The notes beneath the pieces are model-generated. The model searched no databases and had not been told where the DNA came from. It worked only from the letters and a program-made list of their open reading frames with translations. The position numbers and the translations under genes were made by a program. Below are positions 1 to 7,217 of a DNA stretch of 64,000 nucleotides, piece by piece (the stretch's first letter is position 1; each line of letters opens with the position of its first letter). The stretch lies in assembly GCA_018713255.1 (NCBI GenBank), contig DVFL01000039.1, positions 1 to 64,000 on the forward strand, in the 5' to 3' direction. This stretch comes from Candidatus Cottocaccamicrobium excrementipullorum (lineage in GTDB: Bacteria; Bacillota; Clostridia; Lachnospirales; Lachnospiraceae).

Positions 1-63
1 CCTGTCCTCGTCGCCCACGGAAAGGCGGGAGTAAAGGGCGGTAATTTTGCTATAATCAGTCAT
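1..63 (-). CDS. Large serine recombinase, N-terminal 21 codons only
   Basis: The gene runs off the left edge. The visible start reads MTDYSKITALYSRLSVGDED, which carries the catalytic-serine region (YSRLS) that opens resolvase/invertase-type large serine recombinases of Firmicute mobile elements. An AGGAGGT ribosome binding site lies about nine bases upstream of the ATG, at roughly 72-78. The start is only 47 bases from the premature end of the neighbouring virD4. Inference: this is the integrase gene of an element whose end lies between the two genes, or the terminal recombinase of a deleted conjugative element. The family call rests on the N-terminal motif alone. Confidence 0.75.
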   Translation of the reverse strand, partial: MTDYSKITALYSRLSVGDEDR

Positions 64-110
64 GTGCATAACCTCCTGTGCGTCCATGTAGGTGTCCTTT
101 ACACTTAAAA

Positions 111-410
111 TTATGCACTCCAGCGGGCGGACCCGTATTCCATCCCGTGCCTGTACTTCTTCGCGTTCTTCCCCTTCATGTAGACCGCCAGCCGCAGGAC
201 AGCCGCGCCGGCGATCCCTATGGCGAGGTCCGTCAGGTGGAGGCTCGGCGCGACATTTGAGAACGCGGCGGAAAAGCCCTCCCCGATGGAGAGCAGCTTT
301 GCCGACAGGTCCGCGCCAGGCGCCAGGCGGAAGGCCTGGGCCGCCTTGTCGAAGGGATACACGAACAGGAGGTAAGGGAGGTTCGTCAGGATCAGTTTTT
401 TCAGGTTCAT
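111..410 (-). pseudogene. virD4: Truncated VirD4/TraG-type coupling protein (first 99 codons)
   Basis: The product begins MNLKKLILTNLPYLLFVYPF, with a first membrane segment near residues 5-18, a second hydrophobic stretch near 62-78, and the family's N-terminal block KGKNAKKYRHGMEYGSARW (about 79-97). Intact VirD4 ATPases of conjugative elements run to about 600 residues and continue here with a Walker A domain. This copy stops two codons after the block, so all ATPase motifs are absent. Its ATG overlaps the pcfB stop as ATGA, the usual coupling in Tn1549-like elements. The break is followed at once by a divergent-sequence serine recombinase gene, which suggests interruption by an insertion or a deletion at that point. 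Confidence 0.8.
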
Positions 411-892
411 CTCTCCACGCTCCTTTCCCTGGCCTTCACTTTCTCCCGGTCAAGCTGCCTGTGCTCCGTTTTCTGCTCCGCCTCCCTCGCCTGGGCGAGC
501 CGTTCCCGGATGGAGGGCTTTTTTGCAAGCCCCATCTTCCGGCCCGCGAACTCCTGGAAGGCCGCCGTGATCGCGTCCGCGTCCCGGCTCTTGAAGAACA
601 CCAGGTAGCGGGGCTGCTCCGCGCTGGTATCCCGTTTGAGGGCGAAGTCCACATGGTACTTCTTCGCCGTCTGGGTAAAGGCGCGGATGTTTTTGTCGGT
701 GATCTCGATGTTGGAAAGGCCCGCGTTCTGCCCGGCAAGCTGTTTGAGGCTCTGCTTTCCGCGGTGGATCTTCGTGGAATGGTCCTTCCTCGCCTCCAGG
801 AACTTCTGCATGGCCTTTTCAAGCACCTGCTCGCTCATTTTGGCGCCGTCGATGATAAGGGCGACGGATTTCCCGGTGATTTCCTCCTGCAT
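407..892 (-). CDS. pcfB: PcfB-like conjugation protein (DUF3801)
   Basis: A 161-residue soluble, basic protein that resembles the PcfB/DUF3801 family by its N-terminal block (EEITGKSVALIIDGAKMSEQ) and the central FFKSRDADAITAAFQEFAGR segment. In pCF10-type systems PcfB helps bring the relaxosome to the VirD4 coupling protein in the cytoplasm. The C-terminal 35 residues are highly charged and probably helical (KPSIRERLAQAREAEQK). It starts directly after the stop of the upstream replication-like gene and overlaps virD4 by four bases, so the three form one operon. With virD4 broken the protein probably has no partner in this copy. Length is normal for the family. Confidence 0.8.
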   Translation of the reverse strand: MQEEITGKSVALIIDGAKMSEQVLEKAMQKFLEARKDHSTKIHRGKQSLKQLAGQNAGLSNIEITDKNIRAFTQTAKKYHVDFALKRDTSAEQPRYLVFFKSRDADAITAAFQEFAGRKMGLAKKPSIRERLAQAREAEQKTEHRQLDREKVKARERSVER

Positions 893-1810
893 TTAGCCCC
901 GCCCCCTTTGCCCGTCCCCGTACATGTCGTGCTGCACCAGGGAGGAATAATAGCTGTTGATGGTCGCCGGCGCGTTATACAGGGCCGCCAGGAGATACTT
1001 CTTGATGTTGCGGATGTAGGTTGTGTTCTCCCTCATGCAGTCCATGACGTACTGCACATGGGAACTGTCCAGCTTCATAAAGCGGGATTTCACCACCTCC
1101 GCGGGGTAATCGTCCCCGGCGACACGGATCGTCTTTCTCGCGGAACAGACGGTGTCCACGATGAGCTCCGCGATCTCGTCAAGCTGCTCCCGGTCGATCT
1201 TCGGGTCCTGGATGAGATAGTCGTACTCGATGTTCTCCAGGATGATCTCCCTGTATATCTCCCTGGCCTCCATCCCACCCGTTCCCATCCCGGCCGCCGG
1301 AGGCGGCGCCCCCGTGGGGGTAGGGGGATTTGATCGGATAGGATTTGATGTCTCCGTACTTGATAGATCAGTTTTTGATCCCTGTTTACTTGATCCCTTA
1401 GTATTTAATTGCGCGGGGTTTTCCTGTCCAGGTTTTCCCAAGTCAGGGGAATCCAAGACTGGATTTACCTGAACTGGATTTTCCTGTTCAGGTTTTTCCC
1501 GTCCAGGTTCCGGCTCCCTGGGCTGCTCCAGGATCGTGTATTCGATGGCCCCAAGCTGCCCATTTGGGTTGCGGACACGTTCACGGACGATGTACCCGTG
1601 TTCCTCCAGCTCGCGCACCCCGGCGCAGATGCTGTCCACCCCGTCCTTGCAGATACGGGCGAGGCCCCTTGTGGTGTAGTCCCACCCGTCGGGCAGGGAG
1701 AGCATGAGGGAGAGTAGCCCTTTCGCCTTCAGCGACAGCGCCGTGTTCCGCAGGTGGTGGTTTGACATGACCGTATAATCCCGCGTCTTTTCAATGCGGA
1801 AAACCGCCAT
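893..1810 (-). CDS. Replication-initiator-like HTH protein of a conjugative element (DUF6017-type)
   Basis: The first ~100 residues (MAVFRIEKTRDYTVMSNHHL, then LSLKAKGLLSLMLSLPDGWD) form the winged-helix region seen in replication initiator A-like proteins of Firmicute conjugative transposons. A Pro/Gln/Asn-rich linker at about 100-160 contains a degenerate repeat of the type P(V/G)QxNP. The C-terminal domain (about 180-290, EAREIYREIILENIEYDYLI onward) matches what is annotated as DUF6017. A ribosome binding site AAGGAGG lies upstream. Role, from the family: probably DNA binding in element replication or transfer. It is transcribed with pcfB and virD4, with no gap between its stop and the pcfB start. 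Confidence 0.75.
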   Translation of the reverse strand: MAVFRIEKTRDYTVMSNHHLRNTALSLKAKGLLSLMLSLPDGWDYTTRGLARICKDGVDSICAGVRELEEHGYIVRERVRNPNGQLGAIEYTILEQPREPEPGREKPEQENPVQVNPVLDSPDLGKPGQENPAQLNTKGSSKQGSKTDLSSTETSNPIRSNPPTPTGAPPPAAGMGTGGMEAREIYREIILENIEYDYLIQDPKIDREQLDEIAELIVDTVCSARKTIRVAGDDYPAEVVKSRFMKLDSSHVQYVMDCMRENTTYIRNIKKYLLAALYNAPATINSYYSSLVQHDMYGDGQRGRG

Positions 1811-1895
1811 AGCCTGATACCTCCTTCCTTCTGTCTGAAAAAGTGTTGTTTTTCGGCGTTATTTCCCCTCCGTCCCTCCGCCGTCTCCCGCACGG

Positions 1896-1927
1896 GAAAA
1901 GATAAAGGCGGCCCTTTCAAAGCCGCC
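1896..1927 (-). terminator. Rho-independent terminator
   Basis: On the minus strand GGCGGC, a nine-base loop and GCCGCC (arms 1922-1927 and 1907-1912) are followed by TTTATCTTTT. It lies behind the gene ending at 1982 and would separate it from the replication-like operon. Confidence 0.65.
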
Positions 1928-1981
1928 CACGGAGGAAGGAACGGGGGATTTTCCACCCCTTTTGATACATTTTCGGGCTCC

Positions 1982-2503
1982 TTACAGCTCCCGGTCCCTG
2001 CGGTCATAGCGGAGGTCCCCGGAAACTACCCTTGCGTGGTTCCTGATCCTGATATGCCCCTTGTCCTGGTTCTCCAGGGCCTTTTTGTAGCCGGCCTCCG
2101 TCAGGAACAGGCGCATTTTGTCCCCCTTCCAGCCCATGGGGGAATTGTGGGTGAGCACGTCAAAGACGATCATGTGCCTGGTGTCCGGGTCGAAACGCTC
2201 CAGGGCCATGATGTCGTGGCCGGCCAGCTTTTGGGCGCCGGATTTCTGCCGCGCCTCCGCCAGCAGCTCGCCGATGGTCCGCGGCTTCTCCGGCAGGCGG
2301 TAGGTCCTCTGCACCTCCCGGATCACATCCATGCACTCCCGGTCCGACAGGGGGCGCAGTTTCCGCAGGACGCCCTCCGCCGTGTCCTTCACGGCCTGGC
2401 TGTCCGCGCAGCGCCATGTCATGTAGACCTCATTCAGGGCGGTGTTCTGATCGGTGCCCTCGATCTGGTACACCATCCTCTTTTCATCCTCGCTTAAATT
2501 CAT
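1982..2503 (-). CDS. Conjugative-element accessory protein, function unknown
   Basis: A 173-residue soluble protein starting MNLSEDEKRMVYQIEGTDQN. The start was chosen because an AAGGAG ribosome binding site sits just upstream (about 2509-2514); the frame is open for 59 further codons to 2680, but that stretch crosses a terminator-like hairpin and looks non-coding. The second half contains RTIGELLAEARQKSGAQKLA and a C-terminal basic segment (KGHIRIRNHARVVSGDLRYD). I recognise the general look of small accessory proteins of Lachnospiraceae conjugative elements but cannot assign a named function. Base composition is GC-rich like the conjugation genes next to it, so it belongs to the element. 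Confidence 0.65.
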   Translation of the reverse strand: MNLSEDEKRMVYQIEGTDQNTALNEVYMTWRCADSQAVKDTAEGVLRKLRPLSDRECMDVIREVQRTYRLPEKPRTIGELLAEARQKSGAQKLAGHDIMALERFDPDTRHMIVFDVLTHNSPMGWKGDKMRLFLTEAGYKKALENQDKGHIRIRNHARVVSGDLRYDRRDREL

Positions 2504-2533
2504 CGTGGCTCCTTCCCGCCCGAAATGGGCATG

Positions 2534-2569
2534 AAAAAACGCCACGGGCTTTTGTGTGCCTGTGGCGTT
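2534..2569 (-). terminator. Leader hairpin/possible attenuator upstream of the accessory gene
   Basis: Minus-strand AACGCCAC (2562-2569) and GTGGCGTT (2538-2545) pair, with extra GGC/GCC pairing inside, and are followed by a run of T. It stands 30 bases in front of the start at 2503, so it could end transcription coming from the right or act as an attenuator in the leader. Confidence 0.6.
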
Positions 2570-2795
2570 GGGATGTCCGAAATCGGGTCCATATTCACTT
2601 GTTGGGATAAGGGGCAGGGCTGCCCCGGTTTTTCTTACCGTATCCATAACTTTGCATTTCTCGGATTGTCGGCGTGTCAAGGCTCATTCTTTGGTAGTAA
2701 ATTCGTAGTAAAATGAGGCTTTTCAACCCTTCCGAAATGCCGATAAACACGGTGTTTTCAAGGGATAATCAGTTTTTGCCTTGATTTTTCTAAAT

Positions 2796-2855
2796 GAAAA
2801 AACACGGGCAAAGCTATGCTTGCAGACACTGCTGAAACTTTACTTTGCCCATGTT
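2796..2855 (-). terminator. Terminator of the solute-binding protein operon
   Basis: Thirteen-base arms 2801-2813 and 2843-2855 pair with one G-T step (CTTTGCCC with GGGCAAAG at the core). On the minus strand the stem is followed by a T run (A run at 2796-2802 on plus). It lies 32 bases behind the lipoprotein stop codon. Confidence 0.7.
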
Positions 2856-2886
2856 CATTTTTCCTTAACTGCTGCCCGGAGCAGGT

Positions 2887-4497
2887 CTATTTTCCAAATG
2901 CATTCAAAGAATCCACGATTGCATTAGACCACTCTACTCCGCCTTCCGCCTCAAAAGCTTCGTAAGCCTCATCGATGGACATTCCCTGCACCACCACATT
3001 GGCTACCAGAGTCTTCTTTAAGGTCATCAGATCGCCGTTATACTGTCCCATCTCTTCTGTAGAGGGAACATAAAGCATCTGGCGGCAGTTCTTGTTAAAG
3101 GTTTCCTGAGATTCTTTCGCCTCAGGCGCAATGGAATCCTTTCCTGGATCTCCGTCCCAGTCGAAAATCGCCAGCATGGGATCGATGTGGTTTCTGGTAT
3201 ACTGCGTTCCCGGCTTCTCCAGGCTTTCCAGCATATGGAATTCCCCGTCTTCATAAGTATTGCCGCATACCTCTCCGCCTTCTGTGGACCAGTATACATT
3301 CTCTACGCCGTATGTCCACAGCTCCTGCATATCGCCGCCGTCTACCATGCTTTCAATAAAGTATTTAAACACGCCTTCCGGATTCTCACAAGCAGATGTA
3401 ATCACCCACACCGGAGTCGTCCGTTCAATGTAAGTTCCAACTTCCTCAATAGGTGGAAGTGCAATCAGTTCTCCATCAATTCCATTGGCTTCCAAGTTTA
3501 CCTTCAGGTTGGTAGCCCAGGTTCCTGCCCAATAAGTGAAAACGCCGAACCGGTCCTCGTAAAATTTGTTCCGGCAGTCGTTGGTTCCGTTGGTCAAGGT
3601 TTCCTTGTCGATATAACCTTTATCATAAGCATCCCGAAGACGCTCTAAAGCTCCCCGGAAATTTTCCTCCAGGAAACCGTCATACCACACCCCGTTTTCA
3701 TCCTGGGTAAAGGAAGGATACGCGTCCTGATAAAATTCCGGCAGATAATTTATATACGGCTCTTCTACGCCGATAAGACCTGCTGCGGATACGCCATAAG
3801 TATCGCCGTTAATTCCATTTCCATCTGGATCTCCATTGGTAAAGGCATCAAGCATGGCAATATATTCTTCATAATTCGTGGGCACATCCATTCCCACATT
3901 ATCCAGCCACGCCTTCTTCACATAGGTAATGCAGCCGTTTCCTCTGGCTACAGGGAAGCCGTACAGCTTGCCGTTAAGCTTCACGCCTTCAATAATCGAC
4001 TCATCATTGAGACGGCCGGAGGCCTTCAAATCAGAATTTTCCCATGCTTCCGTCATATCCCATAATGCACCTTCATTGGCGTAACCCGTATAATAAGTGC
4101 CTCCCATGAGCATTACATCCGGCCAGTTGTCTGGTCCAGAAGCAAAGGTCTGTCCCATTACATCGTAATAAGCGTCATGATCCGGCTGAATAATCTCCAA
4201 GTCAATGCCGGTAAGTTCCTCCCACCTGGCTTCGAAAGCATCCCGGTTATTGATCTGAGTAGGAATGGTTCCATTTGCCATAATGGTAATCTTCTCCGGT
4301 TTTTCCGGTCCCTCTGCTGATTCAGTCCCCCCAGCGCTCTCTCCTGAGCCTGGCTCTGTTCCTTCTCCAGAATTTGACGCTTCCGCCTGGGTCTGCGTCC
4401 CGGCGGTTTCACCGCTTCCTCCCGAACCGCAGCCTGTAAGCACTGCAGACGCAGTCATCACCGCCGCCATTCCTGCCGCAAATATTTTTTTCTTCAT
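2887..4497 (-). CDS. ABC transporter substrate-binding lipoprotein (family 1, LplA-like)
   Basis: A 536-residue extracellular solute-binding protein. The N-terminus MKKKIFAAGMAAVMTASAVL leads into the lipobox LTGC with the lipidated Cys at residue 23, then a Gly/Ser/Glu-rich tether of about 45 residues. The mature domain has the oligosaccharide-binder signature GDPDGNGINGDTYG, a probable calcium loop of family 1/LplA-like proteins. It would capture a sugar or oligosaccharide outside the membrane and pass it to an ABC permease. No permease or ATPase gene is adjacent, so it is an orphan or works with a remote transporter. It follows the nucleoside hydrolase gene by 25 bases, with a purine-rich ribosome binding site in the gap, and ends at a strong terminator. 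Confidence 0.88.
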   Translation of the reverse strand: MKKKIFAAGMAAVMTASAVLTGCGSGGSGETAGTQTQAEASNSGEGTEPGSGESAGGTESAEGPEKPEKITIMANGTIPTQINNRDAFEARWEELTGIDLEIIQPDHDAYYDVMGQTFASGPDNWPDVMLMGGTYYTGYANEGALWDMTEAWENSDLKASGRLNDESIIEGVKLNGKLYGFPVARGNGCITYVKKAWLDNVGMDVPTNYEEYIAMLDAFTNGDPDGNGINGDTYGVSAAGLIGVEEPYINYLPEFYQDAYPSFTQDENGVWYDGFLEENFRGALERLRDAYDKGYIDKETLTNGTNDCRNKFYEDRFGVFTYWAGTWATNLKVNLEANGIDGELIALPPIEEVGTYIERTTPVWVITSACENPEGVFKYFIESMVDGGDMQELWTYGVENVYWSTEGGEVCGNTYEDGEFHMLESLEKPGTQYTRNHIDPMLAIFDWDGDPGKDSIAPEAKESQETFNKNCRQMLYVPSTEEMGQYNGDLMTLKKTLVANVVVQGMSIDEAYEAFEAEGGVEWSNAIVDSLNAFGK

Positions 4498-4522
4498 GCT
4501 CCTATCTCCCTCTCCTTGTTTT

Positions 4523-5437
4523 TTATGAGTGATGCTTTGCAAATAATGCGATCTTTGCAAAGAGATCCTCCAAAATCAGCCGGCTGTCAATGGATTGATA
4601 CACCCGGATGGGCCGGTTCAGGCCTGTATGAACGTAAGTCATATCGCTGGTAATTAACGGCGCCTGAACCCACTCATACATAAACCGGTGCTCGTAGAGA
4701 ATCAGTCCAATGGCCGGATTATCTCCCAGCACCCAGGTTTCCCCGGTGCGGAAAGCGCTCTTTCTTGGCCCCGGCTCGTGGGCATGGCGATCCAGCTGCT
4801 CCAGCAAATACGCGCCAATCTCCCCATAAGGCGCCACCTTAAGCTCCAGCTCTGCAAAACTTACAGGAATCATCTCATACACATCTTTGGGAACCTGCCA
4901 GACTTCAATGCCGCTGGAAAATACCACATTGGCGGCGGCAATATCATTGCCCAGATTAAATTCAGGACCTCCATTAGGATAACGGCCTCCGCCGATCCAG
5001 ATGGCTGTCAGCCTGCCGGCAATTCTGGGTTCCATCAGATAGGCCGAAGCCAGATCCGTAAGTGGGCCTAAAAATGCCACATACAGCCGCCGGTTATCCT
5101 CTTTCATGGCCTCTCGGATAATTAACTCCGCTCCGGCGCTGGGCACCGGAGTTTTCGCATCCGGAAGAGGACAAGGCGCTCCCTTCACAATAATCTCCTT
5201 ATCCATGCCCATCTTATCAAAAATCAAGTTCAGCTCCTGAAAGCTTCTCTCCATGGAATCCGGTACCCGTCCTGTTCCAAAATGGGCCGCGATAAATCCC
5301 ACGTTTTCAAATTTCGGGCTTAACAAAGCCTGGACAATGGCAAACTGATCGTCCGCCTCATTCTTCGCGTCCGTATCCACAATCACCCGGACAATCTTTT
5401 CCTCCGGCACCTGAAACCGGTAATTTGTATATCGCAT
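4523..5437 (-). CDS. Nucleoside hydrolase-like protein
   Basis: About 304 residues from the ATG at 5437 (MRYTNYRFQVPEEKIVRVIV), preceded by GGGGAG; an in-frame ATG at 5458 is the alternative. The calcium-binding N-terminal motif of inosine-uridine-preferring hydrolases is seen as VDTDAKNEADDQFAIVQALL, and later blocks FLGPLTDLASAYL and GGGRYPNGGPEFNLGNDIAA fit the same fold. The family splits the N-glycosidic bond of nucleosides to ribose plus base; the Asn-Glu-Ala insertion in the DxDxxxDD motif marks a subfamily whose substrate I cannot name. It is the first gene of an operon with the binding lipoprotein behind one promoter, which suggests uptake and cleavage of a glycosylated compound. Confidence 0.82.
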   Translation of the reverse strand: MRYTNYRFQVPEEKIVRVIVDTDAKNEADDQFAIVQALLSPKFENVGFIAAHFGTGRVPDSMERSFQELNLIFDKMGMDKEIIVKGAPCPLPDAKTPVPSAGAELIIREAMKEDNRRLYVAFLGPLTDLASAYLMEPRIAGRLTAIWIGGGRYPNGGPEFNLGNDIAAANVVFSSGIEVWQVPKDVYEMIPVSFAELELKVAPYGEIGAYLLEQLDRHAHEPGPRKSAFRTGETWVLGDNPAIGLILYEHRFMYEWVQAPLITSDMTYVHTGLNRPIRVYQSIDSRLILEDLFAKIALFAKHHS

Positions 5438-5534
5438 GTTCTCCCCATCCCTTTTCATTCTTTCCCTGTCAGGCAATTATTCCAGTATCAGGAAATTTGT
5501 TTAAAAAAGCATCAGATTTCCTTTTGCTAGGGAT

Positions 5535-5563
5535 ATTATAGATAAATTTTAGCTGAATATCAA
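5535..5563 (-). promoter_or_regulatory. Sigma-A promoter of the nucleoside hydrolase operon
   Basis: Minus strand TTGATA (5558-5563), 17-base spacer, TATAAT (5535-5540). It points at the gene starting at 5437. Confidence 0.75.
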
Positions 5564-5569
5564 CTAAAA
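5547..5569. promoter_or_regulatory. Palindromic operator over the -35 region
   Basis: A 23-base near-palindrome, TTTTAGCTGA-ATA-TCAACTAAAA, with one mismatched pair. It covers the spacer and -35 of the promoter, the place for a repressor. Which regulator binds is unknown; none is encoded next door. Confidence 0.6.
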
Positions 5570-5742
5570 ATTCAGCAAGTTTAACTTAATTTTTTACTGA
5601 ATTCTTGAATCACTTCCCATTTCCCTCTCCAGACAAATCCTTTGTCAGCACAAAAAGCTGGCGAACCGATGTTTATCGTGTGGATTTGACTGTTAAGATG
5701 CACAGGAAAACTGTTTTTCTTGTGTTCGCTTCTCATAAGGTT

Positions 5743-5822
5743 CTGTTTAAGCAGTGTAACCTGGCTCAATACGGTTTAAAATTCAATTCTTTATTTTTAA
5801 CCGTACAATTCCGCTTAAACAG
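5743..5822. repeat. Nested inverted repeats in an AT-rich gap
   Basis: Outer arms CTGTTTAAGC (5743-5752) and GCTTAAACAG (5813-5822) are perfect; inside them TACGGTT and AACCGTA form a second pair. The gap 5570-5980 holds no convincing gene. It could be a small non-autonomous element, a structured RNA or a binding region. Confidence 0.5.
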
Positions 5823-5983
5823 TACAGTTATTATCTCCAAATTGTAAATTTCCACCGCAAATATAACAAGCTGTACGCATGGAGACAGATGCAGTCATAG
5901 ATTACAAGAAAGCAAAAACAGCCCGGTCCAAAAAGGAAAGCATTTCATCTGGTGCTAAAACTTAATTTTTTCTAAAAATGCAT

Positions 5984-6045
5984 AAAAATATCCGCCTGTT
6001 ATGCTCCACCTATTCTCATACCGGTGCATCATACCAGACGGATAT
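5984..6045 (-). terminator. Terminator of the aldo/keto reductase gene
   Basis: Arms ATATCCGCCTG (5988-5998) and CAGACGGATAT (6035-6045) pair with one mismatch; the minus strand continues TTTTTATG. It lies just behind the stop at 6063. Confidence 0.65.
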
Positions 6046-6062
6046 CTGTTTTCATCAGTAAA

Positions 6063-7085
6063 TTAATACGGTTTCCCCGCCAAAATTTCCTGATAATCTT
6101 TATAATTCTCCTCTAACAGCTTGGGAGTATCCAAACCGTATGGACATTTGGAGGCGCAGGCCCGGCAGTGGAGACAATCCTTGATCTTTGCCATCATGGC
6201 CTGAGCTTCGGGAGTCAGCTGCTTTTCTGATGGTGAGCGGCGGATCAGCAGACTCATGCGGGCGCAGGTGTTGATCTCAATTCCCACCGGGCAGGGCATA
6301 CAGTAACCGCAGCCCCGGCAGAAATTGCCGGACAGCTCTTTTTTGTCCTTGTCAATTACCTGCTTAAGCTCCTCGGTAAGAACCGGGGGATTCTCCATAT
6401 AAGACAAGAACTCATCCAATTCCTTCTCCCTCTGAATTCCCCAGATGGGAAGCACGTGGGGGAATGGACGCATGTAAGCGTAGGCTGCTGCTGAGTTGGT
6501 AATCAAACCGCCGGACAGGGCTTTCATGGCGATAAAGCCCATATCCGCCTTCCTGCACATTTCCACAATCTCCAGATCAGAGGGGGCCGCCAGGTAGGAG
6601 AAAGGGAACTGAAGGGTCTCATACAATCCGCTTTCAATGGCTTCTTTGGCCACATTCTGCCGGTGATTGGTGATGCCGATATGGCGGATCATTCCCTGCT
6701 CCTTCGCCTTAACCATAGCCTCATACAGCCCAGTGCCGTCTCCCGGCTTGGGGCAGAAGTCCGGATTATGAAACTGGTAAATGTCCAGATAGTCTGTCTT
6801 CAGATTATGAAGGGTAGTTTCCAGATCCTTCCAGAACCCATCCGCCGTTTTGGAAGGGGTTTTCGATGCCAGGTAAATGTTTTTCCGCACATGGCTCAGG
6901 GCTTCCCCCAGCTTCTCCTCACTGTCCGTATAGCTTCTTGCCGTATCAAAGAAGCGGAAGCCGCCTTCATAAGCTTTCTGCAGAAGACAGACCGCCTGAT
7001 CCATGCCCACCCGCTGAACAGGAAGGGCTCCAAAACCATTTTTCGGCACGGTAATGCCTGTCTTTCCTAATGTGACTTGATCCAT
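6063..7085 (-). CDS. Aldo/keto reductase with C-terminal 4Fe-4S domain
   Basis: A 340-residue cytoplasmic oxidoreductase. The AKR fold starts at MDQVTLGKTGITVPKNGFGA and shows the catalytic Asp/Tyr segment FFDTARSYTDSEEKLGEAL and Lys in YLASKTPSKT. The C-terminal ~90 residues carry two ferredoxin-like cysteine groups, CRGCGYCMPCPVGIEINTC and CLHCRACASKCPYGL, as expected for the Fe-S subfamily of AKRs common in anaerobes. Substrate unknown; the clusters suggest electron transfer coupled to carbonyl reduction. The ATG has an AGGAGG site nine bases upstream. It is separated from the MATE gene (ending 7218) by about 130 bases and from the lipoprotein operon by a terminator, so it may be a single transcription unit. 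Confidence 0.88.
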   Translation of the reverse strand: MDQVTLGKTGITVPKNGFGALPVQRVGMDQAVCLLQKAYEGGFRFFDTARSYTDSEEKLGEALSHVRKNIYLASKTPSKTADGFWKDLETTLHNLKTDYLDIYQFHNPDFCPKPGDGTGLYEAMVKAKEQGMIRHIGITNHRQNVAKEAIESGLYETLQFPFSYLAAPSDLEIVEMCRKADMGFIAMKALSGGLITNSAAAYAYMRPFPHVLPIWGIQREKELDEFLSYMENPPVLTEELKQVIDKDKKELSGNFCRGCGYCMPCPVGIEINTCARMSLLIRRSPSEKQLTPEAQAMMAKIKDCLHCRACASKCPYGLDTPKLLEENYKDYQEILAGKPY

Positions 7086-7217
7086 ATTCTGATCCTCCTC
7101 TCATGTTCTGCCAGTCAAAACCTGACCAACATCTTCTTATTATTTAAGCATAACAGAATTTTTCCAAAAAAGGAATCAAAATCTGCGATTGCCATCCCCG
7201 TCCTGAACAGCTGCACT

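Noticed and set aside
92-1333. 413-codon open frame on the plus strand
   Set aside because: It lies antisense to the virD4 fragment, pcfB and the replication-like gene; GC-rich DNA keeps the frame open. No ribosome site or family motif.
2504-2680. 59-codon N-terminal extension of the accessory gene
   Set aside because: It runs through a terminator-like stem, and a good ribosome site stands at the ATG at 2503.
5605-5847. Open frames in the 5.5-6.0 kb gap on both strands
   Set aside because: AT-rich, no ribosome sites, and they cross the nested inverted repeats.
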